From Actinomycetota bacterium (GTDB lineage: Bacteria > Actinomycetota > Acidimicrobiia > IMCC26256 > JACDBD01), in contig JACDBD010000085.1 of assembly GCA_013695115.1 (NCBI GenBank), positions 1 to 5,661 of the forward strand: 5,661 nt of DNA, written 5' to 3'. The notes below the pieces were generated by a model that was not told where the DNA came from, searched no databases, and saw nothing but the letters and a program-made list of their open reading frames with translations. The first letter of the stretch is position 1. Each line of letters begins with the position of its first letter. This document shows positions 4,426-5,661 of this stretch, in pieces. A program made the translations under genes and the position numbers.

Positions 4426-5661
4426 TCACGACACCAGCACGCGCACCGCGTGCGCGGGGACGGACAGGGTCGGGGCGTCGACCGTCGCCGCCGTCCACAG
4501 CTCGCGTGCGCCCGCGAATCCGTCGGGGACGTCCCGGGTGGCGGGTTCGTCGCTCCAGTTGAACAGCGCTGCGACCTGCCGCCCACTCCGTTCCGCGAGC
4601 CAGAGCGACGCGGGCTCGCCCTGGGCGAAGAACTGCTCGACCTCGGGCTCATCGACCCGCGCGAACAGGTCGATCGGGCGGAAGCCCTCGCCCCACACCA
4701 GGTCGAGCAGGCCCGGGTGCTCGAGCACCGCCCGCTCGTCGGCCGAGAGCGACGCCAGCTCGTCGGCGAGCAGGAACGGCCCGCCACACAGCGCCGCCAG
4801 GGTGGCGAGGGCGCGCGACTCCTCGATGGAGTAGCCGTGGGGCGTCGCGCCGTCGCTGCCCCACGCCATGACCACATCAGGATCGGCGTCGAACCACCGG
4901 CGGTGCAGCGCGAACCGGGCGGCGACGTTGCGGGCCTGGGGCCGCACCCCGTGGAAGCCGGTCCAGCCTTCGGTCAACGGCTGGCCGAACTCGCGCAGCA
5001 GCACCGGCACGGCCAGGTCGTGGCCCACGCGGTTGCCGTGGCAGATTCCCACCGCCGGGAGCAGCGGCATCCCGCAGCCGAGCACGTACAAGTCGGGACC
5101 GAGGCCCGCGAGCATCGCCCGCAGCCCCCGGCGCAGTGCCTCGGTGCCCGTGACGCGGGGGTCGTGCCGGACGCCCTCGACCGCAGCCAGGTACAGGAAG
5201 TCGAGCTTGACCATCTCGAAGCCCCAGGTCTTCACCTGCCCGCCCAGGGTGCGCAGCCAGTCGACGACATCGGGATTCGACGCGTCGAGGCCGTAGCGAC
5301 CGTGCCGGTCGAGGATCGGCGCGCCGTCCTCGCCGCGCACCGCCCACTCGGGATGGTCGGTGCCGAGGCCGGGCGCACCTGGCTGCACCATGAACGGCGC
5401 GAGCCAGAGGCCGGGTCGGCCGCCCGGGGCGCGCACCTCGGCGGTGACCTCGGACAGGTCCTCGGGGAAGCGGTCGTTGGGCCACCACGCGCCGTAGGTG
5501 ACCTGCCAGCCGTCGTCGAGTTGCACGAGGTCGAAGCCGGACCGATCCCGGTAGCGCTCGAGCAAGAGGCGGGCGTTGTCGAGCAGCTGGTCGCGGTCGA
5601 CGACGAGGCCGTAGTGGTACCAGGTCTCCCAGCCCGTCACCGGTGGCCCGGTCCACTGCCG
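4426..5661 (-). CDS. GH36-type alpha-galactosidase (melibiase), 5' end cut by window
   Basis: The C-terminal 411 residues of a clan GH-D glycosidase; the frame is open through the right edge, so the true start and any N-terminal beta-sandwich domain lie outside. Visible catalytic-barrel features are GWETWYHYG at the first strand, QLDDGWQ, and LWLAPFM. KLDF carries the probable nucleophile (Asp codon 5200-5202), and RVGHD carries the probable acid/base (Asp codon 5017-5019). The last 70 or so residues (LWLAERSGRQVAALFNWSD...PAHAVRVLVS) look like the C-terminal beta-sandwich. The expected reaction is retaining hydrolysis of terminal alpha-galactosides such as melibiose, raffinose or galactolipid heads; exact substrate is not deducible, and other GH36 specificities are possible. 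GTG 5640 is in frame but falls inside the barrel's first strand, so it is not the start. No secretion signal can be judged. The TGA stop is at 4428-4426. Confidence 0.9.
   Translation of the reverse strand, partial: RQWTGPPVTGWETWYHYGLVVDRDQLLDNARLLLERYRDRSGFDLVQLDDGWQVTYGAWWPNDRFPEDLSEVTAEVRAPGGRPGLWLAPFMVQPGAPGLGTDHPEWAVRGEDGAPILDRHGRYGLDASNPDVVDWLRTLGGQVKTWGFEMVKLDFLYLAAVEGVRHDPRVTGTEALRRGLRAMLAGLGPDLYVLGCGMPLLPAVGICHGNRVGHDLAVPVLLREFGQPLTEGWTGFHGVRPQARNVAARFALHRRWFDADPDVVMAWGSDGATPHGYSIEESRALATLAALCGGPFLLADELASLSADERAVLEHPGLLDLVWGEGFRPIDLFARVDEPEVEQFFAQGEPASLWLAERSGRQVAALFNWSDEPATRDVPDGFAGARELWTAATVDAPTLSVPAHAVRVLVS

Noticed and set aside
2145..4877. A 910-codon minus-strand open frame running antisense to the zincin, oxidoreductase and PH genes.
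   Set aside because: It lies opposite three well-supported genes; its translation is low-complexity, rich in R, E, G and V, and shows no family motif. Long antisense frames are expected where third positions are mostly G or C.

Overview
The window is about 70% GC with strong third-position GC bias and looks like an actinomycete-type chromosome. The gene set (a UvrD2-like helicase, a mini-zincin of the DUF1025 kind, an L-gulonolactone-oxidase-like flavoprotein and a PH/SHOCT membrane protein) together with start codons only 7-8 nt after TANNNT hexamers fits Actinomycetota, perhaps an Acidimicrobiia-like lineage. That placement is inference from family resemblance, not a search result. There is no sign of phage, insertion sequence, CRISPR array, tRNA or rRNA.

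Layout. Positions 1-1675 (minus strand) hold the first 558 codons of a superfamily 1 helicase that runs off the left edge. A 263-bp divergent intergenic region follows (1676-1938). Reading rightward on the plus strand are a 124-aa mini-zincin (1939-2313), a 435-aa FAD-linked sugar-lactone oxidoreductase (2424-3731) and a 204-aa PH-domain/SHOCT membrane protein (3765-4379). Convergent with these, after a 46-bp gap, the minus strand carries the C-terminal 411 residues of a GH36-type alpha-galactosidase (4426-5661), whose N-terminus lies beyond the right edge.

How the genes relate. They do not form a recognisable pathway: DNA repair, a putative peptidase, sugar-lactone oxidation, a membrane PH protein and alpha-galactoside hydrolysis. 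The plus-strand trio is co-directional, but at least two members appear to have their own leaderless promoter, so they need not be one operon. I see no novel multi-gene system here, and all five proteins fall into known families.

The most interesting DNA is the divergent intergenic region. On the minus strand it carries a near-consensus housekeeping promoter (TTGACG, 17-bp spacer, TATCTT) with a 6+6 inverted repeat filling its spacer. Downstream is a predicted leader of about 195 nt before the helicase start. This leader can form a long bulged hairpin, a competing downstream hairpin that uses the same strand segment, and a long-range closing helix next to the start codon. The 6-mer TTCCCG, in either orientation, occurs four times in this region. 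The architecture suggests regulated helicase expression or an unrecognised structured RNA, but it rests on hand-read complementarity in GC-rich DNA.
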